Assembly: GCA_025999455.1 (NCBI GenBank)
Contig: AP024683.1
Span: forward strand, 3,040,451 to 3,104,450
Source: Geminicoccaceae bacterium
Lineage (GTDB): Bacteria; Pseudomonadota; Alphaproteobacteria; Geminicoccales; Geminicoccaceae
DNA length: 64,000 nt
Reading direction: 5' to 3'
Part shown: positions 52,397-61,403 of the stretch, in pieces
Layout of the letters: the number at the start of each line of letters is the position of its first letter
How positions within the stretch are numbered: position 1 is the stretch's first letter
Notes under the pieces: model-generated
The model's database searches: none
Told to the model about the DNA's origin: nothing
Seen by the model: the letters and a program-made list of their open reading frames with translations, nothing else
Translations under genes and position numbers: made by a program

Positions 52397-53755
52397 ATGG
52401 TCAAGTTTCGTCCGGGCAGCGCGTACGACGAAGAGTGGCGGGCGACCGTCGCCGCGGTCGACGACACGGTGCGCGCGGCCAAGGCGCGGCTCGCCAAGCT
52501 GCTCGGCTCGAACGCCGGCGAGACGATCCAAGGGCAATCGAGCGCCGAGTTGATCGACGGCAAAGGCGGTAACGACCTGCTGATCGGTCGGGGCGGTAAC
52601 GACACGCTCAAGGGCAACAAGGGCAACGATCGGCTGGCCGGCGACGGGATCGTCGACAACGAGGTCCGGCAGAAGGCGATCGAGTGGTCGGGCGGCAACG
52701 ACCTCCTGGACGGCGGGGTCGGCAACGACACGCTCGACGGCGGCAACGGCGACGACATCCTCAAAGGCGGTGCCGGCGACGATTACGTCTTCGGCGGCTA
52801 CGGCGGCCGCGATCTGGTCGACGGCGGCACCGGCAACGACCGGATCATCGGCGGCTTCCGGGCGCCCGGCGCCGCCGCTTCGAGCGACAACGACATCCTG
52901 ATCGGTGGTGTCGGCAGCGACATCTTCGAGGCGCGCTTCTGGATCCAGGATCGGCACGCCGATTTTTACCCGACGCGTGGGCTCGGCCCCAACCAGGACG
53001 TCGTCCTCGACTTCACCAAGGGTGAGGACCGGCTCGACGTCGTGCTCTACCGCTTCGACGGCACGACCACCTTCCGCCGCGGCGGCTTCGAACTCCTCGA
53101 CAGCAACCGCGACGGCCTGCTCGACGCGCGTGACCTTCATGTCGACGTCGTGCCGGTGACGGCCAACGGCAAGACGGCGCTCTCGATCCAGCTCAATGTC
53201 GGCGCGGCCCTCATGGCAGCGGGTCTCGTGGGCCGCGACGAGATCGATCCCGGTCCGCACGTCATGACGGTGCACGGGGTCACGAGCCTCGATCGCGGCG
53301 ATTTCGTGCCGACCCGTACCTACACCTACCTCTCCGGCTCCGGCTCGCTGTCGGGCGGCTCGGGCGACGAGTGGCTGGTGGGCTCGAGTTCGAGCCAGCT
53401 GCTCGCCGGGAACGGCGGCAACGACCTCTTTTGGGGCAAGACCGGCCGCGACACCTTCCGGGTCGGCCAGGGCCGCGACGAGATCATGGACTTCGTCAGG
53501 GGCGAAGACAAACTCGAGATCCTGCTCGGCATCGGCTCGCGGGTCGGCTTCTCGCAGCTCGACAGCAACCGCAACGGCGTGCTCGACGACGCCGATGCCG
53601 CCGTGTCGATCCGGACCGAGCAGATGCTCGCCCCGGGCGAGATCCCGACCGTCGGCCAAGCGACCTACATCGACCTCGCCGGCTTGGTGGGCGGCGCGGG
53701 GAGTTCGGTGCTGCTCTACGGTGTGACCGGGCTCACGGCCACCGACTTCGCCTGA
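52397..53755 (+). CDS. RTX-type calcium-binding protein (type I secretion substrate)
   Basis: A 452-residue acidic protein without an N-terminal signal. Nonapeptide RTX repeats (GGNDLLIGRGGNDTLKG, GGVGNDTLDGGNGDDILKGG and relatives) fill residues about 50-155, and a weaker block lies near 315-350 (GNGGNDLFWGKTGRD). Two EF-hand-like loops, DSNRDGLLDARD near 235 and DSNRNGVLDDAD near 389, add calcium sites. The C-terminus is hydrophobic and ends in TATDFA, as in T1SS substrates. No catalytic domain is seen and no type I secretion genes are in the window. The function may be surface or matrix-associated. Confidence 0.88.
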   Translation: MVKFRPGSAYDEEWRATVAAVDDTVRAAKARLAKLLGSNAGETIQGQSSAELIDGKGGNDLLIGRGGNDTLKGNKGNDRLAGDGIVDNEVRQKAIEWSGGNDLLDGGVGNDTLDGGNGDDILKGGAGDDYVFGGYGGRDLVDGGTGNDRIIGGFRAPGAAASSDNDILIGGVGSDIFEARFWIQDRHADFYPTRGLGPNQDVVLDFTKGEDRLDVVLYRFDGTTTFRRGGFELLDSNRDGLLDARDLHVDVVPVTANGKTALSIQLNVGAALMAAGLVGRDEIDPGPHVMTVHGVTSLDRGDFVPTRTYTYLSGSGSLSGGSGDEWLVGSSSSQLLAGNGGNDLFWGKTGRDTFRVGQGRDEIMDFVRGEDKLEILLGIGSRVGFSQLDSNRNGVLDDADAAVSIRTEQMLAPGEIPTVGQATYIDLAGLVGGAGSSVLLYGVTGLTATDFA

Positions 53756-53960
53756 CCCCGTCGATCGGCCGGTCGGCGCCGACATCGCCCGCGGGTGCGC
53801 TGAGCGCGATCCTTGTGGCGCAGGCGCAACAGTTTCGACCCGAACGACACATTCGGGTGCACGATGTGATCCGGCGCACGGCCGGACGCGGCGGCGCTCC
53901 GTTAAACTGTGCGGGTGAACCGAAGCGCGGCGGCCGGTCCGTCGCGTGGAGACCGCTGCC
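53756..53960. other. Intergenic stretch after the RTX gene
   Basis: About 205 bases with no supported coding. It contains a 12-bp palindrome (GTCGGCGCCGAC at 53772-53783) about 17 bases after the RTX stop, which might help termination, and a CGTTAAAC element near 53902. Nothing else was recognised. Confidence 0.5.
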
Positions 53961-54101
53961 ATGCTCGACCGGGTGCTCTTGATCCTCGGGGCCGTGCTCT
54001 TGCTCGCCGCGCTCTTGCTCGAGCGGTCGACACCGATGGCGATCGCCCCGCGCGAGGTGCAGACGACGTCCTCCAGCGAGGCGCCGCCCTCCTGGCAATA
54101 G
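53961..54101 (+). CDS. Putative 46-residue single-span membrane peptide
   Basis: A short frame from ATG to TAG encoding MLDRVLLILGAVLLLAALLL followed by ERSTPMAIAPREVQTTSSSEAPPSWQ. One clear membrane helix is followed by a polar tail. GGAG lies nine bases before the ATG. It sits alone between the RTX gene and the ParA gene. There is no homology evidence; a chance hydrophobic frame in GC-rich DNA cannot be excluded, but the start, ribosome site and abrupt change from helix to polar tail favour a real gene. Confidence 0.4.
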   Translation: MLDRVLLILGAVLLLAALLLERSTPMAIAPREVQTTSSSEAPPSWQ

Positions 54102-54282
54102 GCGTCGAAGGCGAGCATTTTCGAGAACAACTCGCGCAAAACGGGAAGTTGCACCGCGCTCTCGCCAAGAAGTGGCGGCCGGTTTAGCCTGGCGACGATT
54201 TTCGCACCGGGCCGATTCGGCTGCCCGCCGGGGGGAGCGGAACGAGGGCCAGCGAGCCGACGCGCACCGGGGAGAGCGGCGC

Positions 54283-55152
54283 ATGGGGCACCTCGTCGCG
54301 GTCGGCAACCTCAAAGGCGGCGTCGGCAAGAGCACGCTCGCCGTCAACCTGGCCGCCGCCTACGCCGCCGCCGGGCGGTCGGCCGTCCTGATCGACACCG
54401 ACCCGCAGCAGACCGCAGCCCGCTGGGCCGCGCAGCGCCGCCTGCCCTGCCCGGTCCTCGAATGGCCGATCCGCGACTTGGCCGCAGCCGGCGCCTGGGT
54501 CGGCTACGCCCTCACCGTGCGTGCCTCGCGCGAGCTCGTCTTCGTCGACCTGCCGGCAGTCCTGAGCGCGGCGCTCGCCGCCGCCTGTCTCTTGGCCGAC
54601 CTCGTCCTGATCCCGAGCGGGCCGGGCCGGGTCGATCTCGCGACGCTCGAGCGGACGCTCCACCATCTGCGCGCCGCCCGCCGCGAGGGGGGTGGCGGCG
54701 CGCCGCTCGCACTCCTGGTACCGACCCGCCTGCCTCGACCGGGCCTGCTGCAGCGCCGCCTCGAGCTCGGCGCGCTCGCCGCGCTCGGCGAGCCGCTCGC
54801 CCCGCCGGTCCATCTCGACCCGGCCTTCGAAGCAGCCTTCGCGACCGGCCGCTGGGTCGGCGAGCTCGTCCCCGGTGGCCGCGCCCATCGCGACCTCGAA
54901 GCGGTCCGGCGGCGACTCGAGGAAGCGTTCCGCACCACGGCCGACGCGACGTCCTCGGCGCCGGCGCGCGAGGCGGCCCTCCGCCTCGCCGGTCGTGGGA
55001 TCACCGAGGCGCTCGCTTCGCCTGCCTCCGTGCCGGCCGCGAGCGGCGCTCGACCGACGCCGGCCGCGCTGGACGACGCCTGGCCGGGACCGCTGCCGCG
55101 CGCGGACGGCTCGGCGACCGCCGCCCTCGCTCGCCCGACCCGCCGCGGCTGA
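54283..55152 (+). CDS. ParA family ATPase
   Basis: A 289-residue protein with the deviant Walker A of the ParA/MinD class (NLKGGVGKST, Lys11 and Lys16), VLIDTDPQQTAARWAAQR as switch I and VFVDLPA as the Walker B strand. Residues after about 220 are Ala/Pro-rich and probably disordered. There is no ParB, no parS-like repeats and no plasmid genes, so this is an orphan ParA that may position a protein complex in the cell. GGGGAG precedes the ATG. Confidence 0.88.
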   Translation: MGHLVAVGNLKGGVGKSTLAVNLAAAYAAAGRSAVLIDTDPQQTAARWAAQRRLPCPVLEWPIRDLAAAGAWVGYALTVRASRELVFVDLPAVLSAALAAACLLADLVLIPSGPGRVDLATLERTLHHLRAARREGGGGAPLALLVPTRLPRPGLLQRRLELGALAALGEPLAPPVHLDPAFEAAFATGRWVGELVPGGRAHRDLEAVRRRLEEAFRTTADATSSAPAREAALRLAGRGITEALASPASVPAASGARPTPAALDDAWPGPLPRADGSATAALARPTRRG

Positions 55153-55215
55153 CCCTTGGTCGGTCGTCGCGGCGCGCCTAGATTGCCGGCCGACAGGTCG
55201 CTCGCGCGAGGATCC

Positions 55216-56382
55216 ATGACCGCCTGCATCGTCGGTTGGCACCATCTGCCCTTCGGCAAGCACGAGGGGCGGAGCGTGGAGAGTTTGATCGTCGAAGCCG
55301 CCCGGGGCGCGCTCGCCGACGCCGGGATCGAGCCCGCCGCCGTCGACGAGATCTGGCTCGGCCATTTCAACGGCGGCTTCGTCGAGCAGGACTTCACCGC
55401 CTCGCTCGTGCTCCAAGCCGATCCGGCGCTGCGTTTCGCCCGTGCCACCCGGATCGAGAACGCCTGTGCCACGGGCTCAGCCGCGGTGCACGCCGGGCTG
55501 CGCTCGATCCTCGCCAAGGAAGCGCGGATCGTGCTCGTCGTGGGTGTCGAGAAGATGACCGAGCTCGACGGGCCGGGCATCGCCAAGACCCTCCTGCGCG
55601 CGAGCTATCTCGAGGAAGAGCGCGGCATCGAGGGCGGCTTCGCGGGCGTGTTCGGCCAGATCGCCCAGCGCTATTTCCAGGTCCACGGCGATCAATCCGA
55701 TGCGCTCGCCATGATCGCCGCCAAGAACCACGCCAACGGCTGCGCCAATCCCTGGGCGCAGATGCGCAAGGATCTGGGCTTCGAGTTCTGCCGCCGTGTT
55801 TCGGACAAGAACCCGATCGTGGCCGGGCCCTTGAAACGCACCGACTGTTCGCTCGTCTCGGACGGCGCGGCGGCGCTCGTGCTCACCGACGTCGAGACCG
55901 CGCTTTCGATGAAGAAGGCGGTGGCGTTCCGCGGCTTCGCGCAAGTGTCCGATTTCCTGCCGATGAGCCGGCGCGACATCCTCCTCTTCGAGGGCTGCGA
56001 GCAGGCTTGGAAGAAGGCGCTCGCGCGGGCCCGGATGAGCCTCGAGGATCTCGATCTCGTCGAGACCCACGACTGCTTCACGATCGCCGAACTGCTCGAA
56101 TACGAGGCGATGGGGCTCACCCCGCGCGGCCAGGGTGCCAAGGCGATCCTCGAGGGTTGGACGACCAAGGAGGGCAAGCTCCCCGTCAACCCCTCGGGCG
56201 GGCTCAAGGCCAAGGGCCACCCGATCGGAGCCACGGGCGTGTCGATGCACGTCCTGGCCGCCATGCAGGTCCGGGGCGAGGCCGGCGGCATGCAGATCGA
56301 GGGTGCGGAGACCGCCGGCATCTACAACATGGGCGGGGCCTGCGTCGCCTCCTATGTGAGCATCCTCGAAGCCATTCGTTGA
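55216..56382 (+). CDS. Thiolase family protein (acetyl-CoA acetyltransferase/SCP-x-like)
   Basis: A 388-residue thiolase. The acyl-enzyme cysteine is in RIENACATGSAAVHAG, and the second catalytic block reads NPSGGLKAKGHPIGATG with the conserved His. The third C-terminal cysteine motif is CVASYVSIL rather than the CxG of degradative thiolases, and LDLVETHDCFTIAELLEYE resembles the lipid-transfer (SCP-x) type thiolases. Activity as a Claisen-type C-C bond former or cleaver is likely; substrate is not clear. GAGG precedes the ATG. Confidence 0.88.
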   Translation: MTACIVGWHHLPFGKHEGRSVESLIVEAARGALADAGIEPAAVDEIWLGHFNGGFVEQDFTASLVLQADPALRFARATRIENACATGSAAVHAGLRSILAKEARIVLVVGVEKMTELDGPGIAKTLLRASYLEEERGIEGGFAGVFGQIAQRYFQVHGDQSDALAMIAAKNHANGCANPWAQMRKDLGFEFCRRVSDKNPIVAGPLKRTDCSLVSDGAAALVLTDVETALSMKKAVAFRGFAQVSDFLPMSRRDILLFEGCEQAWKKALARARMSLEDLDLVETHDCFTIAELLEYEAMGLTPRGQGAKAILEGWTTKEGKLPVNPSGGLKAKGHPIGATGVSMHVLAAMQVRGEAGGMQIEGAETAGIYNMGGACVASYVSILEAIR

Positions 56383-56442
56383 ACCCGAGCCGGCGCGGGG
56401 TCGCTTCCGGCCGCGCGCCGGCCACTTTCCGGACCTGCGTGC

Positions 56443-56823
56443 ATGACCGCCCTCCTCGAACGCGTGGGCCCGCTCGCGCCCTGGATCGTCCCGATCGTCT
56501 TCTTGATCCTCTCGAACGTCTTCATGACGATCGCCTGGTACGGCCATCTGCGCTTCAAGGCCGTGCCCTTGTGGCAGGCCGTGACGGTGAGCTGGCTCAT
56601 CGCCTACGTCGAATATTGGCTCGCCGTGCCGGCCAACCGGATCGGCCATTCGGTCTATTCGGCAGCGCAACTCAAGACGATCCAGGAGATCGTCACCCTC
56701 CTGATCTTCACGGGCTTCTCGGTCTGGTTCTTGAAAGAGCCCTTCACGCTCGACTACGCGCTCGGCTTCGCCTGCATCGCTCTCGGCGCCTGGTTCATCT
56801 TCGCGGGCCCCTTCGGCCGCTGA
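56443..56823 (+). CDS. DMT-superfamily DUF486 membrane protein
   Basis: A 126-residue protein with four hydrophobic spans. PIVFLILSNVFMTIAWYGHLRF, SWLIAYVEYWLAVPANRIGHSVYSAAQLKTIQE and FSVWFLKEPFTLDYALGFACIALGAWFIF closely follow the DUF486 pattern (small EmrE-like proteins). Function unknown; probable small transporter. It ends 16 bases before the convergent racemase-family gene. Confidence 0.88.
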   Translation: MTALLERVGPLAPWIVPIVFLILSNVFMTIAWYGHLRFKAVPLWQAVTVSWLIAYVEYWLAVPANRIGHSVYSAAQLKTIQEIVTLLIFTGFSVWFLKEPFTLDYALGFACIALGAWFIFAGPFGR

Positions 56824-56839
56824 GCCGCCGTCGGCGCGC

Positions 56840-57502
56840 TCAGCGGGAGACCGCCCGCCGCCAGGCTTCGATCGCGGCTTCGACCCCGAGCATCGGGCTC
56901 GCGAGCACGGGCACGCCCAGATCGGCCAGGAGCTCGACCGCCCCGGCCATCGAAGCCTGCGCCAGCACGATCGCATCGGCGGGCCCGAGGCCCTCGCGGA
57001 TCGCGGCCGCCACCGCCCGCCAATAGCCGGGCCGGTCGCCGCGCTCGACGAACGCCCAAGCCCCCTCGCACGAGATCTCGCGGACCTCGATCGTCATGCC
57101 GCGCGCCCGGGCGGCCCGCAGCAGCAGGTCACGCGTGGGCCCGAGCGTGCTCGCGAGCGCCGCCGCCACGGTGATCCGCGACCCGCGGTCGAGGGCCGCT
57201 TCGATCATCGGCCGGTCGACCCGCAGCACCGGCACCGAGGTGAGCTCGGCGGCACTCTCCGCCCCCGGCCCGAGCGTCGAGCAGGTGCAGAGCACGGCCG
57301 CGGCCCCGCGGTCGGCGAGCTCCAGGATGTCGAGCGCCACCTGCCGCCGCACGCGCGGGGTGAGCTCGGGCTGCGCCGCCGCCAGAAGGTCCGGCCGGGT
57401 GCGGTGGACGAGCGGGATCTCCGGGGCGCGCTCGCGCACGAGCTTTTCGAAGGGCTGCTCGTTGGCGGGCGTGCTGTGCCAGAGCGCCAACGGTGCCGTC
57501 AT
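56840..57502 (-). CDS. Aspartate/glutamate racemase superfamily protein
   Basis: A 220-residue protein with the Asp/Glu racemase fold. The N-terminal cysteine is present in AAVLCTCSTLGPGAESA. The second catalytic position reads VLAQASMAGAV, with Ala/Ser where two-base racemases have Cys, so classical racemisation is doubtful and a one-cysteine decarboxylase- or isomerase-like activity is possible. GGGGGAGGGGGAGG precedes the ATG; the start overlaps the P1 peptidase stop by four bases. Confidence 0.78.
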   Translation of the reverse strand: MTAPLALWHSTPANEQPFEKLVRERAPEIPLVHRTRPDLLAAAQPELTPRVRRQVALDILELADRGAAAVLCTCSTLGPGAESAAELTSVPVLRVDRPMIEAALDRGSRITVAAALASTLGPTRDLLLRAARARGMTIEVREISCEGAWAFVERGDRPGYWRAVAAAIREGLGPADAIVLAQASMAGAVELLADLGVPVLASPMLGVEAAIEAWRRAVSR

Positions 57503-58548
57503 CCTCCCCCTCCCCCGAACCGCTCGCGCCAGCAGGGAATCTCACCGAGGCGAACCGCCGCCTGCACGCCGCGCATCACCGCCCGCGCCGTGCAGTCGGC
57601 CGCGAGGGTACCGAGCCGGATCGCAAGGTCGGCGCGCTCGGGTGGCCGGACCCGCCCGGTCGAGAGCGCGAACATCGTGTCGCCGTCGAAGAGCGTGTGC
57701 ACGGGCCGGATGGCCGTCGCGAGCCCGCTCTGCGCCTGCGCCGCGAGCCGGCGCAGCCCGTCGCGGTCGAGCGGGGCGTCGGTCGCCACGACCCCGATCG
57801 TGGTGTTCTGCCCGAACCGGGCCTGGCCGAGGCCGCGCTTGGTCTCGAAGCGCACCCCGGCCGGTGCCCGGGGCGGCGGCACTTCGCCGAGCTCGCCCGC
57901 GAGCGCCAGATGCCCGGCCCAGAAGGCCGGCTCGTCCGGGTAGGTCACGCCCCCGAGCGAATTCACCGCGACCAGGGCCGCGATCGTGACGCCGGTCGCC
58001 GGATCGAAGACCGACGCGGTGCCGAGCCCGCCCTCGAGCGGCCCGGCCGTGGCACCGTAGCCTGCCCCCGCCTTGCCGAGCGGCACCGCCGTGCCGGCCG
58101 CCGCGTAGGCCTCGAGCGCGAGCCGGCCGTAGAGCTCCGGCCCGAGCCCGCTCTTGTCGCCGCCGTTCAGGAGGTCGAAGAGGATCGCGCCCCCGACGAG
58201 CGGCACGGTCGGCCCCCAGTCGCGGAAGCCGCGGCCGTCGCGCGCGAGCGGTGCCACGAGCGCGGTCGCGGCCGCGAGCCCGAACGCCGAGCCACCGGCC
58301 AGCACGACGGCGTGCAGCGTGTCGATCAGCCCGCCCGGCCCGAGCGCCTCGCTGTTGATCGTCCCCGGGGCCCCGCCGCGCACGTCGACCGCGGCCACGA
58401 CCGGCAGGTCCGGGATCACGACCGTGACCCCGGTCCGCACCTTCGGATCCTGGGCGTTCCCGACCCGCAGGCCCTCGACGTCGGTCAGCGCGTTGCGCGG
58501 TCCGGGCCGCGGCCCCTCCTCCGTCTCGCCCGGACCCGGCCCGGCCAT
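57499..58548 (-). CDS. P1 family peptidase (DmpA/L-aminopeptidase-esterase-like)
   Basis: A 349-residue N-terminal-nucleophile-type peptidase. ALTDVEGLRVGNAQDP, GGAPGTINSEALGPGGLIDTLHAVVLAGGSAFGLAAA and the autocleavage-site region FGQNTTIGVVATDAPLDRDGL (Thr where DmpA has Gly-Ser) match the family (S58/P1). Members cut N-terminal or beta-aminoacyl residues from short peptides. The ATG shares a base with the Uma2 stop (TGATG). It is the middle gene of a Uma2-P1-racemase operon. Confidence 0.88.
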   Translation of the reverse strand: MAGPGPGETEEGPRPGPRNALTDVEGLRVGNAQDPKVRTGVTVVIPDLPVVAAVDVRGGAPGTINSEALGPGGLIDTLHAVVLAGGSAFGLAAATALVAPLARDGRGFRDWGPTVPLVGGAILFDLLNGGDKSGLGPELYGRLALEAYAAAGTAVPLGKAGAGYGATAGPLEGGLGTASVFDPATGVTIAALVAVNSLGGVTYPDEPAFWAGHLALAGELGEVPPPRAPAGVRFETKRGLGQARFGQNTTIGVVATDAPLDRDGLRRLAAQAQSGLATAIRPVHTLFDGDTMFALSTGRVRPPERADLAIRLGTLAADCTARAVMRGVQAAVRLGEIPCWRERFGGGGG

Positions 58549-59108
58549 CAGAGACCGCTGTTGCGGTAGAGCGCCTCGAGCGTGACCTCGACGCCGCCCA
58601 GCACCTCGCTCGTGAACCGCGCCGCGCCGGAAAGCGGTAGCGTCACGATCCAAGCATCGCCCGTCCGCCGCCAGACCTGGACCCAGCGGCGGCCACTGTC
58701 GACGAGCCAGATCTCGCGAACGGTCGGCAGTTCGATGTAGCGCTGGAGCTTGCGGCCGAGGTCGCGATCGCGCGTCGAGTCCGAGAGCACCTCGACGATC
58801 AGGATCGGTTCCGCCACCTCCCGCCTTCCCTCGGGAGGCGCGCAACTCACGACGAGGTCGGCCACGAACCAATTGTGCGCGTCGATCGCCACGCCCCCGC
58901 CGACGACCGCTCGGCAGGGCGGCCGCTCACGGAGTGCGGGGTCGATCACACCCCAAGCGTTCCCGACGATCGTGCCGTGGGCATCGACCGGCGCGGCCAT
59001 CGCCAGGATCTCGCCCGCGACGAGCTCGTAGCGGACCTCGGGCTCGCCTTCGAAGGCGAGGAACGCCTCGACCGTCACCGGCCCTTGCGCGGCTGCCGCC
59101 TCGGCCAC
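58548..59108 (-). CDS. Uma2 family (DUF820) protein, second copy
   Basis: A 186-residue Uma2 protein: EVRYELVAGEILAMAAPVDAHGTIVGNAWG, WFVADLVVSC (the PD core reads AD) and EPILIVEVLSDSTRDRDLGRKLQRYIELPTVREIWLVD. It shares the family pattern with the copy at 24.1 kb but the two are quite divergent, so the pair is not a local duplication. GTG start. It is translationally linked to a P1 peptidase gene, an unusual partner. Confidence 0.85.
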   Translation of the reverse strand: MAEAAAAQGPVTVEAFLAFEGEPEVRYELVAGEILAMAAPVDAHGTIVGNAWGVIDPALRERPPCRAVVGGGVAIDAHNWFVADLVVSCAPPEGRREVAEPILIVEVLSDSTRDRDLGRKLQRYIELPTVREIWLVDSGRRWVQVWRRTGDAWIVTLPLSGAARFTSEVLGGVEVTLEALYRNSGL

Positions 59109-59138
59109 GACCCCTTACTCCCTCGTCTCGCTGCGATC

Positions 59139-60431
59139 TTAGCCGAACCGGTCCCGGCCCGCAGCCGCTTCGCCGCGCAACAGGCTCCGGATCGACAGAG
59201 CGAGGACCTGCGCCGCCGCGACGAGATCGTCGATGGCGACGAACTCGTCCGGCTGATGTGCGAGGTCGAGGATGCCGGGGCCGTAGGCCACGCAGTCCTG
59301 CAGCCCGCCGATCCGCGCCACGTGCTTCTGGTCGTAGGTGCCGGGCGAGCAGACGAAGGCCGGTTCTTTCCCGAGCACCGTGCGGATCGCACCCGCCACC
59401 GTGCGCGGCACCGGCAGGTCACGGTCGGTGAGGACCGGCTCGACCTCGAAGAGATCGCGCAGCGACCAGCGGAAGCCCGGTCGTTCGCGCTCCAGCCGCT
59501 CGAGGATCGCCCGGATCTCGCCCTTCACCTCGTCGAGGCTCTCTTCGATCAAGAACCGACGGTCGAGCACGATCCGGCAGCTGTCGGGCACGCAGGGGCT
59601 GGGCAAGCCCTCGCCGATCGGCTGGCCGCCCTGGATCGCGTTCACGTTCAAGGTCGAGGCGCGGGCTCCTTCGGGCACGACCGGCATCGCGGTTCGGCGG
59701 CGGGCGAGCCTCGGCCAGAGTTCCGCTTCGAGTGCCTGCAGGAACGCGCCCATGTGGCGGACCGCGCAATCGCCCAAAAACGGCATCGAGCCGTGGGCGA
59801 TCCGGCCGTGCGTGGTCACCTCGGCCCACCAGACGCCCCGATGGCCGATGCACACCCGATCGACGTTCAAGGGCTCGGGAATGATCACGTGGTCGACCCG
59901 CGGCTTCGAGAAGAAGCCCCGGCGGGCGAGCCAGGCGACCCCACCGTAGCCGCCCGATTCCTCGTCGGCCGTGCCCGAGATCTCGATCGCCCCCGGGAGA
60001 TCGGGCTCGAGCTCGAGGAGCGTTTCGGCGGCCACGACCGCGGCCGCGATCCCACCCTTCATGTCGCAGGTGCCGCGGCCGAAGAGCTTGCCGTCACGCA
60101 CCTCCCCGGCCCAGGGGTCGACCGTCCAGCCCGAACCCGCCTCGACCACGTCGATGTGGCCGTTCAGGTGCACGCACGGCCCCGGCCGCGATCCCTCGCG
60201 GCGCGCCACGAGGTTCCAGCGCGGGAACCGGTCGCTGTCGCCGGGTGTCCCCTCGGCGCGCAGGTAGCGGACCTCGAAGCCGCGCGCCGCGAGCCGCTCG
60301 CCCAGGAGCTCGCAAGCCGGTCGGTAGGCCTCGCCCGGCGGGTTGACGGTCGGGATGCGGACGAGCGCGCGGGTGAGCTCGACGAGTTCCGGGCGCTTCG
60401 CTTCGATGCGGCGGAGCAGGGTCTCGGGCAC
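59139..60431 (-). CDS. M20 family metallopeptidase (ArgE/DapE-like)
   Basis: A 430-residue dinuclear zinc hydrolase. Metal and catalytic residues are visible in HLNGHIDVVEAG (His, Asp), FGRGTCDMKGG (Asp), TADEESGGYG (Glu-Glu) and LDLAHQPDEF near the end (His). A dimerisation insert starts near HRGVWWAEVTTHGRIAHGSMPFLG. It probably deacylates N-acyl amino acids. GTG start after GGGGAAG. Divergent from an MhpD-like gene across 72 bases. Confidence 0.9.
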   Translation of the reverse strand: MPETLLRRIEAKRPELVELTRALVRIPTVNPPGEAYRPACELLGERLAARGFEVRYLRAEGTPGDSDRFPRWNLVARREGSRPGPCVHLNGHIDVVEAGSGWTVDPWAGEVRDGKLFGRGTCDMKGGIAAAVVAAETLLELEPDLPGAIEISGTADEESGGYGGVAWLARRGFFSKPRVDHVIIPEPLNVDRVCIGHRGVWWAEVTTHGRIAHGSMPFLGDCAVRHMGAFLQALEAELWPRLARRRTAMPVVPEGARASTLNVNAIQGGQPIGEGLPSPCVPDSCRIVLDRRFLIEESLDEVKGEIRAILERLERERPGFRWSLRDLFEVEPVLTDRDLPVPRTVAGAIRTVLGKEPAFVCSPGTYDQKHVARIGGLQDCVAYGPGILDLAHQPDEFVAIDDLVAAAQVLALSIRSLLRGEAAAGRDRFG

Positions 60432-60503
60432 GGCACTTCCCCGGTGGCGGGCGGAGGCTAGAAGCTGGCCCCCGGCCGGCGCAACCTCCGGAGGCCCTCG
60501 CCC

Positions 60504-61286
60504 ATGCAAGCCAGCACCTTCGCCGAAGCGGCATCGCGCGTGATCCGCCACCGGCTCACGGGCATCCCGCTCGGCCGGATCGCCGGGCTCGTGGCCTTGG
60601 ACCAGGGCTATGCGGTGCAGGCCCTCGCGAACCGGGGGCTCGCCAAGGCGCTCGGGCCCGTGGTCGGGCTCAAGATCGGCGGCACGGCCGAGAACACCCG
60701 CAAGCTCATCAATGTCGAGGAGCCGGTGCTCGGCGAGATCTTCGCCTCCACCGTGCAGCGCTCGCCGGCACGCTTCGCCCGCGCCGCGTTCGTGAAGCCC
60801 GGCATCGAGACCGAGATCGCGGTCCGGCTCGGCCGGGATCTGCCGGCCCGGCCGAAGCCCTACACGCGCGAAGAAGTCGCGGCCGCGATCGCCACGATCC
60901 TGCCGGCGATCGAAATCGTCGACGACCGCTACGAGGACTTCAAAACCGTGGGTGGGCCCACGCTCGCCGCCGACAATGTCTACAACGCCGCCTCGGTCCT
61001 GGGTGCGGAGAAGCCCTTCGACCCCGACCTCGCGCTCGACCGGCTCGCCGCCCGCACCCTCGTCGACGGCCGAGAGGTCGCGACCGGCACCGGTGCCGCA
61101 CTCCTGGGCCATCCGCTCGACGCGCTTCTCTTCGCGGTCGAGAAGCGCCGCCGGCTCGGCCGCGGGCTCGAGGCCGGCACCTTCGTCTCGCTCGGCACGA
61201 TGACGATGCCGCAATGGGCGGAGGGGCCCTCGCGGTTCCGGATCGAGGTCGAGGCTTTGGGCGCGGTGGAGCTCGAGCTCGTCTGA
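60504..61286 (+). CDS. 2-Keto-4-pentenoate hydratase-like protein (MhpD/FAH superfamily)
   Basis: A 260-residue protein. VGLKIGGTAENTRKLINVEEPVLGEI and FVKPGIETEIAVRLGRDLP, which gives the metal-binding ExE, and PAIEIVDDRYEDFKTVGGPTLAADN are conserved MhpD/HpcG-type blocks. The GTGAALLGHPLDALLFAVEKRRRLGRGLEAG segment is also typical. It would hydrate a 2-hydroxydienoate or decarboxylate a 2-oxo-enoate. No other meta-cleavage genes lie nearby. Confidence 0.88.
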   Translation: MQASTFAEAASRVIRHRLTGIPLGRIAGLVALDQGYAVQALANRGLAKALGPVVGLKIGGTAENTRKLINVEEPVLGEIFASTVQRSPARFARAAFVKPGIETEIAVRLGRDLPARPKPYTREEVAAAIATILPAIEIVDDRYEDFKTVGGPTLAADNVYNAASVLGAEKPFDPDLALDRLAARTLVDGREVATGTGAALLGHPLDALLFAVEKRRRLGRGLEAGTFVSLGTMTMPQWAEGPSRFRIEVEALGAVELELV

Positions 61287-61403
61287 ACCGCGCGCATGGG
61301 GCCCCGCGACAGCCGGACGTTGAGCGGGCGACCTTCCCAGTCTAACCTGTAGCGCAAAGATCCGTCCGGCACGGACCGGGCGGCGGTCGATCGGGGAGGT
61401 CTC

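Noticed and set aside
52500-53000. Repeated GGNGND-type DNA repeats resembling a repeat array
   Set aside because: These are codon-level RTX repeats within a coding gene, not CRISPR or a tandem DNA repeat; there are no constant repeats with unique spacers.
54283-55152. ParA as evidence of a plasmid origin or integrative element
   Set aside because: No ParB, parS-like repeats, replication gene, integrase or direct-repeat boundaries are seen around it.
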